From Notoacmeibacter sp. (GTDB taxonomy: Bacteria; Pseudomonadota; Alphaproteobacteria; Rhizobiales; Rhizobiaceae): DNA of 59,452 nt. This document shows positions 11,626 to 20,759 of this stretch, in pieces. The notes beneath the pieces are model-generated. The model made no database searches, was not told where the DNA came from, and worked only from the letters and a program-made list of their open reading frames with translations. The translations under genes were made by a program, and so were the position numbers. The stretch is taken from assembly GCA_019912385.1 (NCBI GenBank), contig JAIOIW010000134.1, forward strand, positions 1 through 59,452. Direction: 5' to 3'. Position 1 is the first letter of the stretch. Each line of letters starts with the position of its first letter.

Positions 11626-13809
11626 ATGACGGCAGATTCGCGCAAATTCAGATCGGTCCCCGTGCTCGTGCCAACGCCGGCCGAAGGACCCTATACCTAT
11701 CGGGTACCGGAGGGGATGGATCCGGTTCCCGGATCGGTCGTGCGCGTGCCGCTCGGGCCCCGCGAAGTCGCCGGGCTTGTCTGGGAAGGACCTGGCGGCG
11801 CGGTCGATCCCTCGAAGCTGCGCCCGCTCAGCGAGGTCTTCGACTGTCCGCCCGTGACCGCCGGCATGCGGCGTTTCATCGACTGGGTGGCCGGCTGGAC
11901 GCTCTCTCCGCCCGGCATGGTGGCGCGCATGGTCCTGCGCGTTCCGGCCGCCTTCGATCCCGAGATGCCGGCCGAAGGCTTGCGTATCACGGACACCCGG
12001 CCCGAGCGCCTGACACCGGCGCGCCGGCGCGTCATCGAACTGGCGGGCGACGGCCTGGCATGGACGCGTTCCGGCCTGGCGCACGCCGCCGGGGTTTCGC
12101 TGTCCGTTGTCGACGGGCTGCGCGACCAGGGCGTCTTCGAGGCCGTCGAGATCCCGCCGCGCCCGGTCGTCCCCGAACCCGACCCGTCCCACGCGCCGGC
12201 CGAACTGACCGACGAACAGTCCGACGCCGCCACCGCACTGACACGGAAAGTCGCGGCCGGCGGCTATAGCGTCACCCTGCTCGACGGCATTACCGGCTCG
12301 GGCAAGACCGAGGTCTATTTCGAAGCCGTCGCCGAGACGTTGCGCAAGGGCCGCCAGGTGCTGATCCTGCTGCCGGAGATCGCGCTGACCCAGGCCTTTC
12401 TCGACCGGTTCCACGACCGCTTCGGCGCGCGGCCCGCCGAATGGCATTCCGATCTTGCGCCACGCACGCGCGAGCAGGTCTGGCGCCAGGTGGCCGACGG
12501 GCGCGTCCGCGTCGTCGCCGGTGCACGCTCGGCCCTGTTCCTGCCCTTCGCCGAACTCGGCCTGATCGTCGTCGACGAAGAGCACGATGCCGCCTACAAG
12601 CAGGAGGATCGCGTTTTCTACAATGCCCGCGACATGGCGGTCGTGCGCGGCCACCTCGGCGGTTTCCCGGTCGTCCTGGCATCGGCCACGCCCTCGGTCG
12701 AAAGCCGGGTCAATGCGGACCAGGGCCGCTACGAGCGCATGGTGCTGTCCAGCCGCTATGGCGGTGCCGCGCTGCCAGAACTGCGCGCCATCGACATGCG
12801 CTCCGATCCCCCCGAGCGCGGCGGCTTCCTTTCGCCCGTCCTCGTCGAGGCCATGAAGCAGACGCTGGTCCGCGGCGAGCAATCGCTGCTGTTCCTCAAT
12901 CGCCGCGGCTATGCCCCGCTGACACTGTGCCGCGTCTGCGGTCACCGGTTCCGCTGCCCGGATTGTTCGAGCTGGCTGGTCGAGCACCGTTTCCGCGGCC
13001 AGCTGATGTGCCACCATTGCGGCCACCACGAGCCGAAACCGCAGGCCTGCCCCGAATGCGGCACGCTCGACCACCTGGTCGCCTGCGGCCCGGGCGTGGA
13101 GCGCATCGCCGAGGAGACGGCGGCGTTCTTCCCTGAAGCGCGGATCATCGTGCTGTCGTCGGACCTGTTGGGCGGCGTCAAACGCCTGCGCCTCGAGCTG
13201 GAGGCGATTGCCGGCGGCGAGGCTGATATCATCATCGGCACGCAACTGGTGGCCAAGGGACACAATTTTCCCGGCATGACGCTGGTTGGCGTCATCGATG
13301 CCGACATCGGTCTTGCCAACGGCGATCCCCGCGCCGCCGAACGCACCTTCCAGCTCCTGAGTCAGGTGACCGGCCGCGCCGGGCGCACCGGGCGCCGCAG
13401 CGCCGGCCTCATCCAGACCTACCAGCCGGACCACCCGGTGATGAAGGCGATCATCTCGGGCGATCCGGAAAACTTCTACCAGCGCGAGATCGCCGAGCGC
13501 GAGCGCGCGCAGCTTCCCCCGTTCGGGCGGCTTGCCGGCATCATCGTCTCCGCGCCGACGGCTGGAGAGGCGCAGACCCACGCGCGCGGCTTGCGCGCCG
13601 CAGCGCCCGCGGCCGCCAACATCGCCGTACTCGGGCCGGCCGAAGCGCCGCTCGCACTCGTGCGGGGCCGCCACCGCTGGCGCCTGCTCATCCACGGCGA
13701 CCGGCGCGCCGACCTGCAGGGTTTCATTCGCGCCATGCTGGCAGCCGGACCGAAACCGCGCGGGCAGATCCGCGTCCAGGTCGACATCGATCCGCAGAGT
13801 TTTCTCTAG
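11626..13809 (+). CDS. priA: Primosomal replication helicase PriA
   Basis: DNA helicase that restarts stalled replication forks by loading the replisome. It is about 727 residues. An N-terminal DNA-binding region precedes the Walker A motif GITGSGKTEV, a DEEH box (VVDEEHDAAYKQ), the cysteine zinc cluster (CRVCGHRFRCPDC, CHHCG, CPECG) inserted in the helicase core, and motif VI around QVTGRAGRTGR. An in-frame GTG at 11623 directly precedes the chosen ATG. The TAG stop (13807-13809) is the first part of a dispersed intergenic repeat. Confidence 0.96.
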   Translation: MTADSRKFRSVPVLVPTPAEGPYTYRVPEGMDPVPGSVVRVPLGPREVAGLVWEGPGGAVDPSKLRPLSEVFDCPPVTAGMRRFIDWVAGWTLSPPGMVARMVLRVPAAFDPEMPAEGLRITDTRPERLTPARRRVIELAGDGLAWTRSGLAHAAGVSLSVVDGLRDQGVFEAVEIPPRPVVPEPDPSHAPAELTDEQSDAATALTRKVAAGGYSVTLLDGITGSGKTEVYFEAVAETLRKGRQVLILLPEIALTQAFLDRFHDRFGARPAEWHSDLAPRTREQVWRQVADGRVRVVAGARSALFLPFAELGLIVVDEEHDAAYKQEDRVFYNARDMAVVRGHLGGFPVVLASATPSVESRVNADQGRYERMVLSSRYGGAALPELRAIDMRSDPPERGGFLSPVLVEAMKQTLVRGEQSLLFLNRRGYAPLTLCRVCGHRFRCPDCSSWLVEHRFRGQLMCHHCGHHEPKPQACPECGTLDHLVACGPGVERIAEETAAFFPEARIIVLSSDLLGGVKRLRLELEAIAGGEADIIIGTQLVAKGHNFPGMTLVGVIDADIGLANGDPRAAERTFQLLSQVTGRAGRTGRRSAGLIQTYQPDHPVMKAIISGDPENFYQREIAERERAQLPPFGRLAGIIVSAPTAGEAQTHARGLRAAAPAAANIAVLGPAEAPLALVRGRHRWRLLIHGDRRADLQGFIRAMLAAGPKPRGQIRVQVDIDPQSFL

Positions 13810-13914
13810 CGCATCGGCCCGAAACCCGGAATCGGTTTTCGGAAAGCACGATGCGCAGATCCAGTGACTTGCGGCCTCCGTTGTGCGTCCCAAGGGACGC
13901 AACGCGCTTTAGAG
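13807..13914 (+). repeat. Rhizobial-type intergenic repeat, copy 1
   Basis: Starts TAGCGCATCGGCCCGAAACC, contains CGGAAAGCACGATGCGC, and ends in a GTGCGTCC...GGGACGCA hairpin. Related copies lie at 15264-15340 (same orientation) and 38906-39011 (opposite). Elements of this type are frequent in Mesorhizobium-like genomes. Confidence 0.7.
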
Positions 13915-14024
13915 CTGCCCGCTTCTTGGACCGCTACCCCTTTGCCGGAACCGGAAAACAGGGTATCGCGAAGTTCGGTCCGTCGCCGCGCGGCGGGCCG
14001 GCCGGCATTTTCAACGGATCGCCC

Positions 14025-15266
14025 ATGACCGCCGTCAATCAATCCCCGACCGATGACCGGTTTGCGGCCTTCCGCCATTCCGCCTACCTGCGCTTCTGGT
14101 CGGCGCGCTTTCTGGTCACCTTTTCCACCGCGATCGTGTCGGTCGCCGTCGGCTGGCAGATCTACGATCTGACCCGCGACCCCTTCGATCTGGGGCTGGT
14201 CGGGCTGATCCAGTTCGCCCCGGCGCTCTTTCTCGTCCTCGTTACCGGGGCGGTCGCCGACCGGTTCGGCCGTCGCCTCATCATGGGCCTGTCGGCCCTG
14301 CTGGAAGCAGCCTGCGCCGGTGCGATGCTGTGGCTGAGCTGGCGCGGCCTGACCGGTCCCACGCCCGTTTTCATGCTTCTCGGCGTGTTCGGCGTCGCGC
14401 GCGCCTTCTTTGCCCCGGCTGCCGCCTCGCTGGTCGCCAATCTCGTTCCCGCGCGCGATTTCGCCAACGCGGTCGCCTGGAACTCATCGGCCTGGCAGAC
14501 GGCCAATATCGTCGGACCCGTTGCCGGCGGATTGCTCTACGGCCTGTCTGCCGAATCGGCCTATGGCGTCGCGACCGCCATGATGCTCGCCGCCGGCCTG
14601 CTGGTCCTGTCGATCTCCAGGCCCGCGCAGCACTCGGAAACCGAACGGCCGTCGCTTTCGACCATCTTCGCCGGCTTCCGCTATATCTGGCACGAGAAGA
14701 TCGTGTTCGGCGCCATTTCGCTCGATCTCTTCGCCGTCCTGCTCGGCGGCGCGGTCGCACTGCTGCCCGTCTTCGCCCGCGACATCCTCGTGCTTGGACC
14801 CTGGGGGCTCGGCCTGCTGCGCGCCGCGCCGGGCATCGGCGCCGTGCTGACCGCCGTCTGGCTGACCGGCCATCCCGTGCGCGATCACGCCGGGCTGATC
14901 ATGTTCTTCTTCGTCGGGCTCTACGGGTTCTTCACCGTCGTTTTCGGCGTATCCACCATCACCTGGATTTCGATCGCCGCGCTTGCAGCCCTCGGTGCCG
15001 CCGACATGATCAGCGTCTATATCCGCGAAACCCTGATCCAGTTGTGGACACCAGACCGGCTGCGCGGCCGCGTCAACGCCGTCAACATGGTCTTCGTCGG
15101 CGCGTCCAACGAACTGGGCGAATTCCGCGCGGGCACCATGGCGGCCTTCATCGGAACGGTACCGGCGGTCGTGCTCGGCGGTATCGGTGCGGTCGGCATC
15201 GCCGGCCTGTGGGCCTGGCTGTTTCCGCAATTGCGCCACGCACGCCATCTCGACGGGCGGCCCTAG
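14025..15266 (+). CDS. MFS transporter, EntS/MFS_3-like exporter
   Basis: Inner-membrane major facilitator protein of 413 residues with about 12 predicted membrane segments and the cytoplasmic loop motif GAVADRFGRR between segments 2 and 3. It resembles the EntS-type drug/siderophore exporter branch, but no siderophore genes are nearby and the substrate is unknown. ATG 14025 gives a normal N-terminus (FAAFRHSAYLRFWSARF); the frame extends upstream only into repeat sequence. The TAG stop again forms the edge of a dispersed repeat. Confidence 0.85.
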   Translation: MTAVNQSPTDDRFAAFRHSAYLRFWSARFLVTFSTAIVSVAVGWQIYDLTRDPFDLGLVGLIQFAPALFLVLVTGAVADRFGRRLIMGLSALLEAACAGAMLWLSWRGLTGPTPVFMLLGVFGVARAFFAPAAASLVANLVPARDFANAVAWNSSAWQTANIVGPVAGGLLYGLSAESAYGVATAMMLAAGLLVLSISRPAQHSETERPSLSTIFAGFRYIWHEKIVFGAISLDLFAVLLGGAVALLPVFARDILVLGPWGLGLLRAAPGIGAVLTAVWLTGHPVRDHAGLIMFFFVGLYGFFTVVFGVSTITWISIAALAALGAADMISVYIRETLIQLWTPDRLRGRVNAVNMVFVGASNELGEFRAGTMAAFIGTVPAVVLGGIGAVGIAGLWAWLFPQLRHARHLDGRP

Positions 15267-15340
15267 CGCGTCGGCCCGAAAACCGGAATCGGATTTCGGA
15301 AAGCACGATGCGCGGACCAAGGGGCGCTTGGCGCTGTAGC
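15264..15340 (+). repeat. Rhizobial-type intergenic repeat, copy 2
   Basis: TAGCGCGTCGGCCCGAAAAC... followed by CGGAAAGCACGATGCGCGGA and a shortened tail ending GGCGCTGTAG. It directly abuts the palindromic element at 15338, sharing the last bases, so one element appears to have landed at the edge of the other. Confidence 0.7.
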
Positions 15341-15408
15341 GGAACGAATTTGACATTCGATTTCGAGGTCGACATCAAGCCGGTATCGAATGTCAAATTC
15401 GCTCCACT
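15338..15408. repeat. Dispersed palindromic element, copy 2
   Basis: Begins AGCGGAACGAATTTGACATT and ends AATTCGCTCCACT, with the same central sequence (TTTCGAGGTCGACATC) as copy 1 at 128-202. It lies between the convergent MFS and amidotransferase genes. The first two bases of the amidotransferase stop-codon complement fall inside it, so the element supplies that gene's stop. Confidence 0.8.
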
Positions 15409-16126
15409 AGCTCCCGGACGGCTCGCGGTCGTGCATGTGAAAGACCCTGGCGAGAAACCGCTCCAGCCATGCCCTGAGCCTGGAATCCCACACGAAGCGT
15501 CCCTCCAGGTGGTCGCGGCCCTGTTGCGCGCCGGGAAGTTCGAAGCGATGCGCGCCGCGCACCACCCAGCGGTGCATCATCGCCCGGGTGAGTTCGGCAT
15601 GGAACTGGATGCCCCAGGCATTGTCGCCATAGAGGAAGGCCTGGTTGGGATAGACCTCGGCCTGCGCCAGCAGGGTTGCGCCATGTGGCAGCGAAAAGCC
15701 TTCCCGATGGAACTGGTAGACCATGCCCGGCCAGTCCATCAGCGCACTGCCCGCCGCCGTCGCCTCGATGGGATACCACCCGATCTCGACATGCCCGTCG
15801 GCCCGTCCCTCGACGCGGCCGCCCAGGTGATTGACCAGCATCTGCGCGCCCAGGCAAATCCCCAGGAACGGCTTCTTCTCTTTCAGCGGCACGGAAAGCC
15901 ATTCGGTCTCGCGCCGGACATAGTCTTCCGGATCGTTGGCGCTCATCGGCCCGCCGAACATGACCGCGCCGGCATGGCCCGAAAGCGTTTCGGGAAGTGG
16001 ATCGCCGAGCGGAGGCCGGCGGATGTCCAGGCTGTAGCCGCGGTCCCGGAGGATCTGGCCGACGCGTCCGGGACTGGAATGCTCCTGATGCAGGATGATC
16101 AGGATCTTTTCCCTGTCGTCAGTCAT
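15407..16126 (-). CDS. Class I glutamine amidotransferase-like protein
   Basis: The 239-residue cytoplasmic protein has the GATase1 fold: nucleophile Cys in GICLGAQML, oxyanion motif GGPMSANDP, and a C-terminal FHAE segment with the catalytic His and Glu. It resembles stand-alone GMP-synthase-like amidotransferases whose acceptor is unknown. ATG 16126 is preferred, because the longer frame would run into the TerB-like gene. Its start overlaps that gene's end by 8 bases, indicating co-expression. The stop codon lies in the flanking palindromic repeat, so the original C-terminus may have been altered. Confidence 0.85.
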   Translation of the reverse strand: MTDDREKILIILHQEHSSPGRVGQILRDRGYSLDIRRPPLGDPLPETLSGHAGAVMFGGPMSANDPEDYVRRETEWLSVPLKEKKPFLGICLGAQMLVNHLGGRVEGRADGHVEIGWYPIEATAAGSALMDWPGMVYQFHREGFSLPHGATLLAQAEVYPNQAFLYGDNAWGIQFHAELTRAMMHRWVVRGAHRFELPGAQQGRDHLEGRFVWDSRLRAWLERFLARVFHMHDREPSGS

Positions 16127-16613
16127 CCGTCTCCCCGCTACCCGACGGCAGCGCCACACCCCGGCTGCGCGCGACCTTGCGGCGCAGCAGCACGCGATCG
16201 CGGTTGGAAACGCCGATCAGTTCGGCCACCCGCCACACGGTGTTGTCCTCCAGTTCGTGGAGGATTCCGTCGGCATAGACCACTTCCCACATCAGTTCGA
16301 TGAATTCCAGCCGCGCCGCCTCGTCGAGATCGCGCAGGATGACGCGCGTGAACGCATAGAGGTCGACCGCGTCGCTGTCGGCCGCCTCGCCGGCGGCCAG
16401 CACTGCGGCCAGTTCGGATCCCTCGAGGCCATAGGTGCCGGCAATCGCCTGAACCAGCTTCCGCCTTTCCTCCTCGCGTCGTTCCCCGTCGGCGTCCATC
16501 ACATGGTACATCAGCGCCGCCGCTGCCACACGCGCGTCCTCCGCCGTCAGGGCGCCTTCGCCGGAACGGCCGTCCCCCAAGCGCTGAAAAAAGCCGGCTA
16601 TGCGATCAAACAT
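16119..16613 (-). CDS. TerB-like (DUF533/COG4103) protein
   Basis: The 164-residue, all-helical protein has the TerB core: acidic motif YHVMDADGERREEER and a second half with MWEVVYADGILHELED. Paired acidic motifs of this kind bind metal in TerB/DjlA-type domains. The cellular role is not established, and the tellurite-resistance name reflects the domain only. It sits between hemY and the amidotransferase, overlapping the latter, and probably forms the tail of the hem operon. Confidence 0.8.
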   Translation of the reverse strand: MFDRIAGFFQRLGDGRSGEGALTAEDARVAAAALMYHVMDADGERREEERRKLVQAIAGTYGLEGSELAAVLAAGEAADSDAVDLYAFTRVILRDLDEAARLEFIELMWEVVYADGILHELEDNTVWRVAELIGVSNRDRVLLRRKVARSRGVALPSGSGETDD

Positions 16614-16708
16614 GGAATGCGATACGTCTCGGAAACAAGTGAGGCCTTCGGTTTTAGAACATCGGATTGCCGAATGGAACCAGGCGAAGGGCGCGGTTCC
16701 GCATCGGG

Positions 16709-18430
16709 TCAGAACAGGCGGAAACGCGATGCTGGTTCGGCGGGCGGCTTGTTGGGATCGACGCCCGGGTCGTCCGGCTGGTGGTAGGTTTCCGCCGTCT
16801 CCCCGGCCTCGCTTTCGGCTTCACCGCCCGGCGGCAATATCTCCACCGGGCTTTCCGCGGCATACCGGCCGGGGCCGGCCGCTTTCGCAGGCATATCCGT
16901 GTCACCGGACGCCGCGGCAGCCGGCACAATTCCGTCTGTCGCCGCCTCGTCCGTCTCTCTGCCGGCCTTTAGTGGCGATGCGGCTGCCTCAACCGCCCCG
17001 GTTTTGCCCCCGGCAGCGATGGTTCCTTCCTCGGCGGCCTTTTCGGGCTTTTCGGAAGCTGGCGCCGCCGGGACCATGACCGGAATGGCTGTCACCGCCG
17101 GCCCCACTTTGTCCCGCGTTGCCGCCTCGATCGGCGCCGGCAGCTTTTCCACCGGTACCCGCCATTCGAAGGCATCGATCCTGCCGGTGACAGGCGAGAA
17201 CGGCGCCCACTTTTCGGAGATGTAGCCGTCTGCCGTCCAGGCCGGATCGCGCGGCGCCCGCACCGCCTGTCCCAGCCAGTGGCGCACCCGCCCCTGGTCG
17301 CCGGTCTCATCCTCCTCGATATCGGCCAGCAGCAGATAGGCGCCTTCACGCGGTTGCTGTTTCAGCACGGCCTCGATGGCGCGCCGCGCCTCGTCATATT
17401 CACCCGCCTCGTAGGCCGCCCGCGCCACGGCAAGCGACGATTCCGGGTGATAGGTCTTCAGCGATTCCAGTTTCCGCGCGCGCTTCAGCCGGTCATGCGC
17501 CGAATCGCCGGGACGCAGATGCAGATAGGCCTGCGCAACCTCCGGGTGCGGTTGCTGCTTCCAGATGGCCTCCAGCACCTTGGCCGCCTTGCGGAAATCG
17601 TTGAGCCGCACCAGTGCCTTGGCCGCGGTGACGGAAGCCGGCACCAGGTCCGGCGCAAGCCTGACCGCTTCAAGCGCCGTGTTGCGGGCGGCGGTGGGGT
17701 CGGCGTCGAGCTGGTCCATCGCCCGCGCCGTCAGCAGAACTGCCCGCCGGCGGTTGGCAACCTCCTTGGCGATCTGGCGCGACGACGCCTGGCGTTCCAG
17801 CAGCCGCAATGCGGCGTCCCAGTCGCCTTCGACGACGCGCGCTTCAAGCGCAGCACTCGAGGCCCAGCCGAGCTGCGGGGCTACTTGCGCCGCCTGTTCG
17901 GCATAGTGGCGCGCCGCTTCGGGCTCCGACTCGCGCTGGGCTTCCAGGAACAGGCCGCGCAGGCCGAGAATCCGCGTTTCCGGATCGTCGAGCATCGCCT
18001 CGAATTTCTTGCGCGCGCCCGCCACGTTGCCCTCCAGCAGCAGGGTTTGCGCTTCCAGCAGGTGGATGAGCGGCTCCTGGTCGGAACTGAGATTTTGCAG
18101 CGCCTGCTTGTTCATCCGCCGCGCCAGTTCGGCGTCCCCCGCGCCGGCCGCGATCATGCCGGTCGAAAGCGACTGGTAGCCGCGGTCGCGCTTGCGGGCA
18201 CGGAAATAGCGCGTCACGGCGCGCGGGCTGTTCCACAGGCTCTTGAGCACCCACCAGGCAAGCATGACCGCCGCAACCACGGCGGCAACGCCGACCGCGG
18301 CGACGAGCAGCGTGACCTGGTATTCCATGCCCTGGAATTCCACGACCATGGTACCGGGTCGGTCAGCCAGCCAGGCAAAGCCCAGCCCGAGCGCGAAGAC
18401 AACGATCAGGAAGAAGAGAATGCGAATCAT
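16709..18430 (-). CDS. hemY: HemY-like tetratricopeptide membrane protein
   Basis: The 573-residue inner-membrane protein starts MIRILFFLIVVFALGLGFAW with two N-terminal membrane helices. A long cytoplasmic or periplasmic TPR-like helical region follows, then a low-complexity proline/alanine/glutamate tail. This matches the HemY_N family linked to protohaem biosynthesis by gene position; it is not protoporphyrinogen oxidase. ATG 18430 is chosen because upstream sequence belongs to the preceding Mic60-like gene, 10 bp away. Confidence 0.88.
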   Translation of the reverse strand: MIRILFFLIVVFALGLGFAWLADRPGTMVVEFQGMEYQVTLLVAAVGVAAVVAAVMLAWWVLKSLWNSPRAVTRYFRARKRDRGYQSLSTGMIAAGAGDAELARRMNKQALQNLSSDQEPLIHLLEAQTLLLEGNVAGARKKFEAMLDDPETRILGLRGLFLEAQRESEPEAARHYAEQAAQVAPQLGWASSAALEARVVEGDWDAALRLLERQASSRQIAKEVANRRRAVLLTARAMDQLDADPTAARNTALEAVRLAPDLVPASVTAAKALVRLNDFRKAAKVLEAIWKQQPHPEVAQAYLHLRPGDSAHDRLKRARKLESLKTYHPESSLAVARAAYEAGEYDEARRAIEAVLKQQPREGAYLLLADIEEDETGDQGRVRHWLGQAVRAPRDPAWTADGYISEKWAPFSPVTGRIDAFEWRVPVEKLPAPIEAATRDKVGPAVTAIPVMVPAAPASEKPEKAAEEGTIAAGGKTGAVEAAASPLKAGRETDEAATDGIVPAAAASGDTDMPAKAAGPGRYAAESPVEILPPGGEAESEAGETAETYHQPDDPGVDPNKPPAEPASRFRLF

Positions 18431-18440
18431 CGGCCAGTCC

Positions 18441-19940
18441 TCATTCCTGCACCTTGAGGGCCGACGACAAGACGTCGTCAACCAGCCGGTCGGCTTCCAT
18501 CCGCGCCCTGATCCTGGCCGCGAAAGCCGCACCGGCCTGTTTTGAAGCCTCGGGCAGCGTGTCATATTCCTCCAGCGCCTTGGCATAGTCGCCGCGCTTG
18601 ACCGCGCTCTCCATCCGTGCCGCGATCGCGGCGGCGTTTTCACCCTCGACATCGCCCGTCGGGCGTATCTTGACCAGCGACTTGGCACTCGACGCCAACC
18701 GGTCCAGCAGGCTGGCGTCCACGGGTGGCGCCTCGGCCGCCTCGATCATGGCGTAGGCGGCGGCGCCCGCTTCCTCGGATATCTCGCCGCGCGTCGGCAC
18801 GCCGCCTGCCGCCATCGCGCGCAATGCGTCGATCGCCGGCGCGTCGCCGGCAATCGACGCGAAGGTCTCCAGTTCGCCCATGAAGGGTGAACCCCGATCG
18901 ATCGCCGATTTCAATGCCGTCGCGGCAATGGCGCGGGCGACCTCACCCTGTCCGGTTCCCTCCGACACCTTGCCGGCCAGCGCGGCAATCTCGCTCTCCA
19001 GCGCATCGAGCCGGCTGCCCGCCTGGTTGGCGGCCTTGGCTGCCTCGTTGGCCGATTCGGCGGCCTTCGCCGCAACCCCTGAGGCCTGATCGGCCCTGCC
19101 CGCCGCATCGCTCGCCGCCTGTTTCGCCGCGCCGGCCGTGCCGGCGATTTCCTCGATCCGGCTTTCCAGCGCGTCCAGCCTTGCAACGGTACCGTCGGGC
19201 TGGGCGCCGTTACCGGCAACCGTGGCGCCCGTCGAAACCGCCTGCTTGAGATCGGCGACGTCGCGCTGGAGCGACTCGATCGATTTCGTCAGCGAATCGA
19301 TACCCCCGTGCGCCTCGTCCAGCGCTTGCGACACGCCGGCCGGGATCTCTTCTCTTGACGCAGCCTCCTCCGCGGCCAACCGGTCGCGCACCGTGGAAAG
19401 ACCGGCCTTCAGCTGCTCGATCTCGGCACTCGCGGTCCCCCCACCCGTCGGGACGATGCCGAGATAGGAAGCGCCGCCCGCCGCGGCCAGCGCCACGAGC
19501 GCGCCGACGATCCCGCCGCCGACCGCGGAAAGCACCGACGTGCGCGGCGCGGGCCTGGCAGCCGCCATGCCCCCCTGTCCGGCAACCGTTTCGGCCGGCC
19601 GACTGGATTCGTCGCCTGCACCATAGTCTTTCGCCGCCAGGTCGGCTTCGGGCGCATTTTCATCCGGCTGCGCCGCCTCCCCGGCCGTGTCTGCCTCCGG
19701 CGGCCGGCCGGGGCCTTCCGCGTCGCCGACGGAGCCTTCGCCCGGAGCGGCATCCGCCGCCCGCGCTGTCGTATCCGCCGTTTCGCCCGCGCCGTAGTCC
19801 CTTGCGGCCCGGTCCGAATCCGAAGTGACGTCGGCGTCTTTCGCTGTTTCGTCGATATGCTTCACGTCATCGCTGTCGAGATCGATGGTCACCGGTTCCT
19901 TGTTTGAACCGGAATGGCGTTTGCCGGGTGTCTTGGCCAT
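18441..19940 (-). CDS. Mic60/mitofilin-like membrane protein (COG4223)
   Basis: The 499-residue protein has a long acidic, disordered N-terminal region (1-130), one membrane segment (about 135-162), an alanine-rich coiled coil (about 170-320) and a C-terminal helical mitofilin-type domain. This matches the alphaproteobacterial homologues of mitochondrial Mic60, which shape intracytoplasmic membranes and are encoded beside hem genes. Here it lies between hemD and hemY, as in other alphaproteobacteria. Function in this organism is inferred from architecture and context. Confidence 0.82.
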   Translation of the reverse strand: MAKTPGKRHSGSNKEPVTIDLDSDDVKHIDETAKDADVTSDSDRAARDYGAGETADTTARAADAAPGEGSVGDAEGPGRPPEADTAGEAAQPDENAPEADLAAKDYGAGDESSRPAETVAGQGGMAAARPAPRTSVLSAVGGGIVGALVALAAAGGASYLGIVPTGGGTASAEIEQLKAGLSTVRDRLAAEEAASREEIPAGVSQALDEAHGGIDSLTKSIESLQRDVADLKQAVSTGATVAGNGAQPDGTVARLDALESRIEEIAGTAGAAKQAASDAAGRADQASGVAAKAAESANEAAKAANQAGSRLDALESEIAALAGKVSEGTGQGEVARAIAATALKSAIDRGSPFMGELETFASIAGDAPAIDALRAMAAGGVPTRGEISEEAGAAAYAMIEAAEAPPVDASLLDRLASSAKSLVKIRPTGDVEGENAAAIAARMESAVKRGDYAKALEEYDTLPEASKQAGAAFAARIRARMEADRLVDDVLSSALKVQE

Positions 19941-20048
19941 GCAGCGGCTCCACTATGCATGCGAAAGTCGATCGCGGCACGTCAGCGCCGCTCCGGTACC
20001 TTGATAGCACATCCGCCTCGATGGCAAAGGACCGAGCGCTCGATCAGT

Positions 20049-20759
20049 TCAAGGGGCGCGGCGCAGGATATCCAGGAGGGCATCTTCCGTCGAATCGCCA
20101 GGATGCACCGCGCCGTACCGGGAGATCACGTCGGCGATCCGTGACGAAAGGCAGTAATATTTTGTTTTCTCAAAGAGATGCGCCAGTTCCGGACGTGCGG
20201 CAAGTTCGATCGCCGCTTGCGCGGCGACAGTCGAATAGACCAGCACGGCATCCAGTTTTCGCGAACCGAGGCTGCGGCGAAGAGCGTCAGTTGAGTAACT
20301 GACTATTTCGGTGTCATAGGTCTCGATGGCCGTGACCGGCATGTCGCACGCTGCCAGCGCGTCTTCGAGCGCCGGGGTTCGCACCCGACCGCAAAGATAG
20401 GCAACATGCGTGCCGGGATCGCTGCGCTCGCACAGTTGGCGGGCGAGCGCAGCCGCGTCGCCGGCGGCAACGAGGACAATCGGAAATCCGGCCGCACGCG
20501 CCGCCGCCGCCGTTGCGGCGCCGACAACGTGGCAGGGCAGCGCCGCCAGCCGCGCGATCAGGCTTGCCGGCGCATGGCGCGCCGCGTTCGCGGAGCTGAC
20601 CGCCACGACATCGAATTGCGCGCGCCCGAGCGGCTGCGGGTCGCGCGGGACGATTTTCGAAAGCGGCAGGACGACCGGTTCGAAGCCGAGTTCGGCGAGC
20701 CGCGCGGCCGTTTTCGACGCGCCCGGTTCGGGCCGTGTGACCAGAACGCGCGCGGCCAT
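20049..20759 (-). CDS. hemD: Uroporphyrinogen-III synthase
   Basis: Cyclises hydroxymethylbilane to uroporphyrinogen III in haem and cobalamin synthesis. The 236-residue protein begins ARVLVTRPEPGASKTA and has the two-domain HemD layout with a typical low-conservation middle. Identification rests on the N-terminal VTRP motif and on position: its ATG immediately follows the TGA of hemC, with no spacer. Confidence 0.92.
   Translation of the reverse strand: MAARVLVTRPEPGASKTAARLAELGFEPVVLPLSKIVPRDPQPLGRAQFDVVAVSSANAARHAPASLIARLAALPCHVVGAATAAAARAAGFPIVLVAAGDAAALARQLCERSDPGTHVAYLCGRVRTPALEDALAACDMPVTAIETYDTEIVSYSTDALRRSLGSRKLDAVLVYSTVAAQAAIELAARPELAHLFEKTKYYCLSSRIADVISRYGAVHPGDSTEDALLDILRRAP

Noticed and set aside
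11617-13902. A 761-codon open frame antisense to priA
   Set aside because: Typical high-GC shadow: codon positions mirror those of priA, the composition is His/Arg/Ala-rich, and no family motif appears. The same holds for the long antisense frames over leuS (5232-7643) and the histidine kinase (8595-10583).
16119-16613. TerB-like gene as evidence of a tellurite-resistance or phage-defence ter operon
   Set aside because: None of terA, terC, terD, terZ or associated genes is nearby; the protein belongs to the stand-alone COG4103-type branch.
16709-18430. HemY as protoporphyrinogen oxidase
   Set aside because: The protein is a TPR membrane protein without an FAD motif; the shared gene name belongs to a different enzyme in Gram-positive bacteria.
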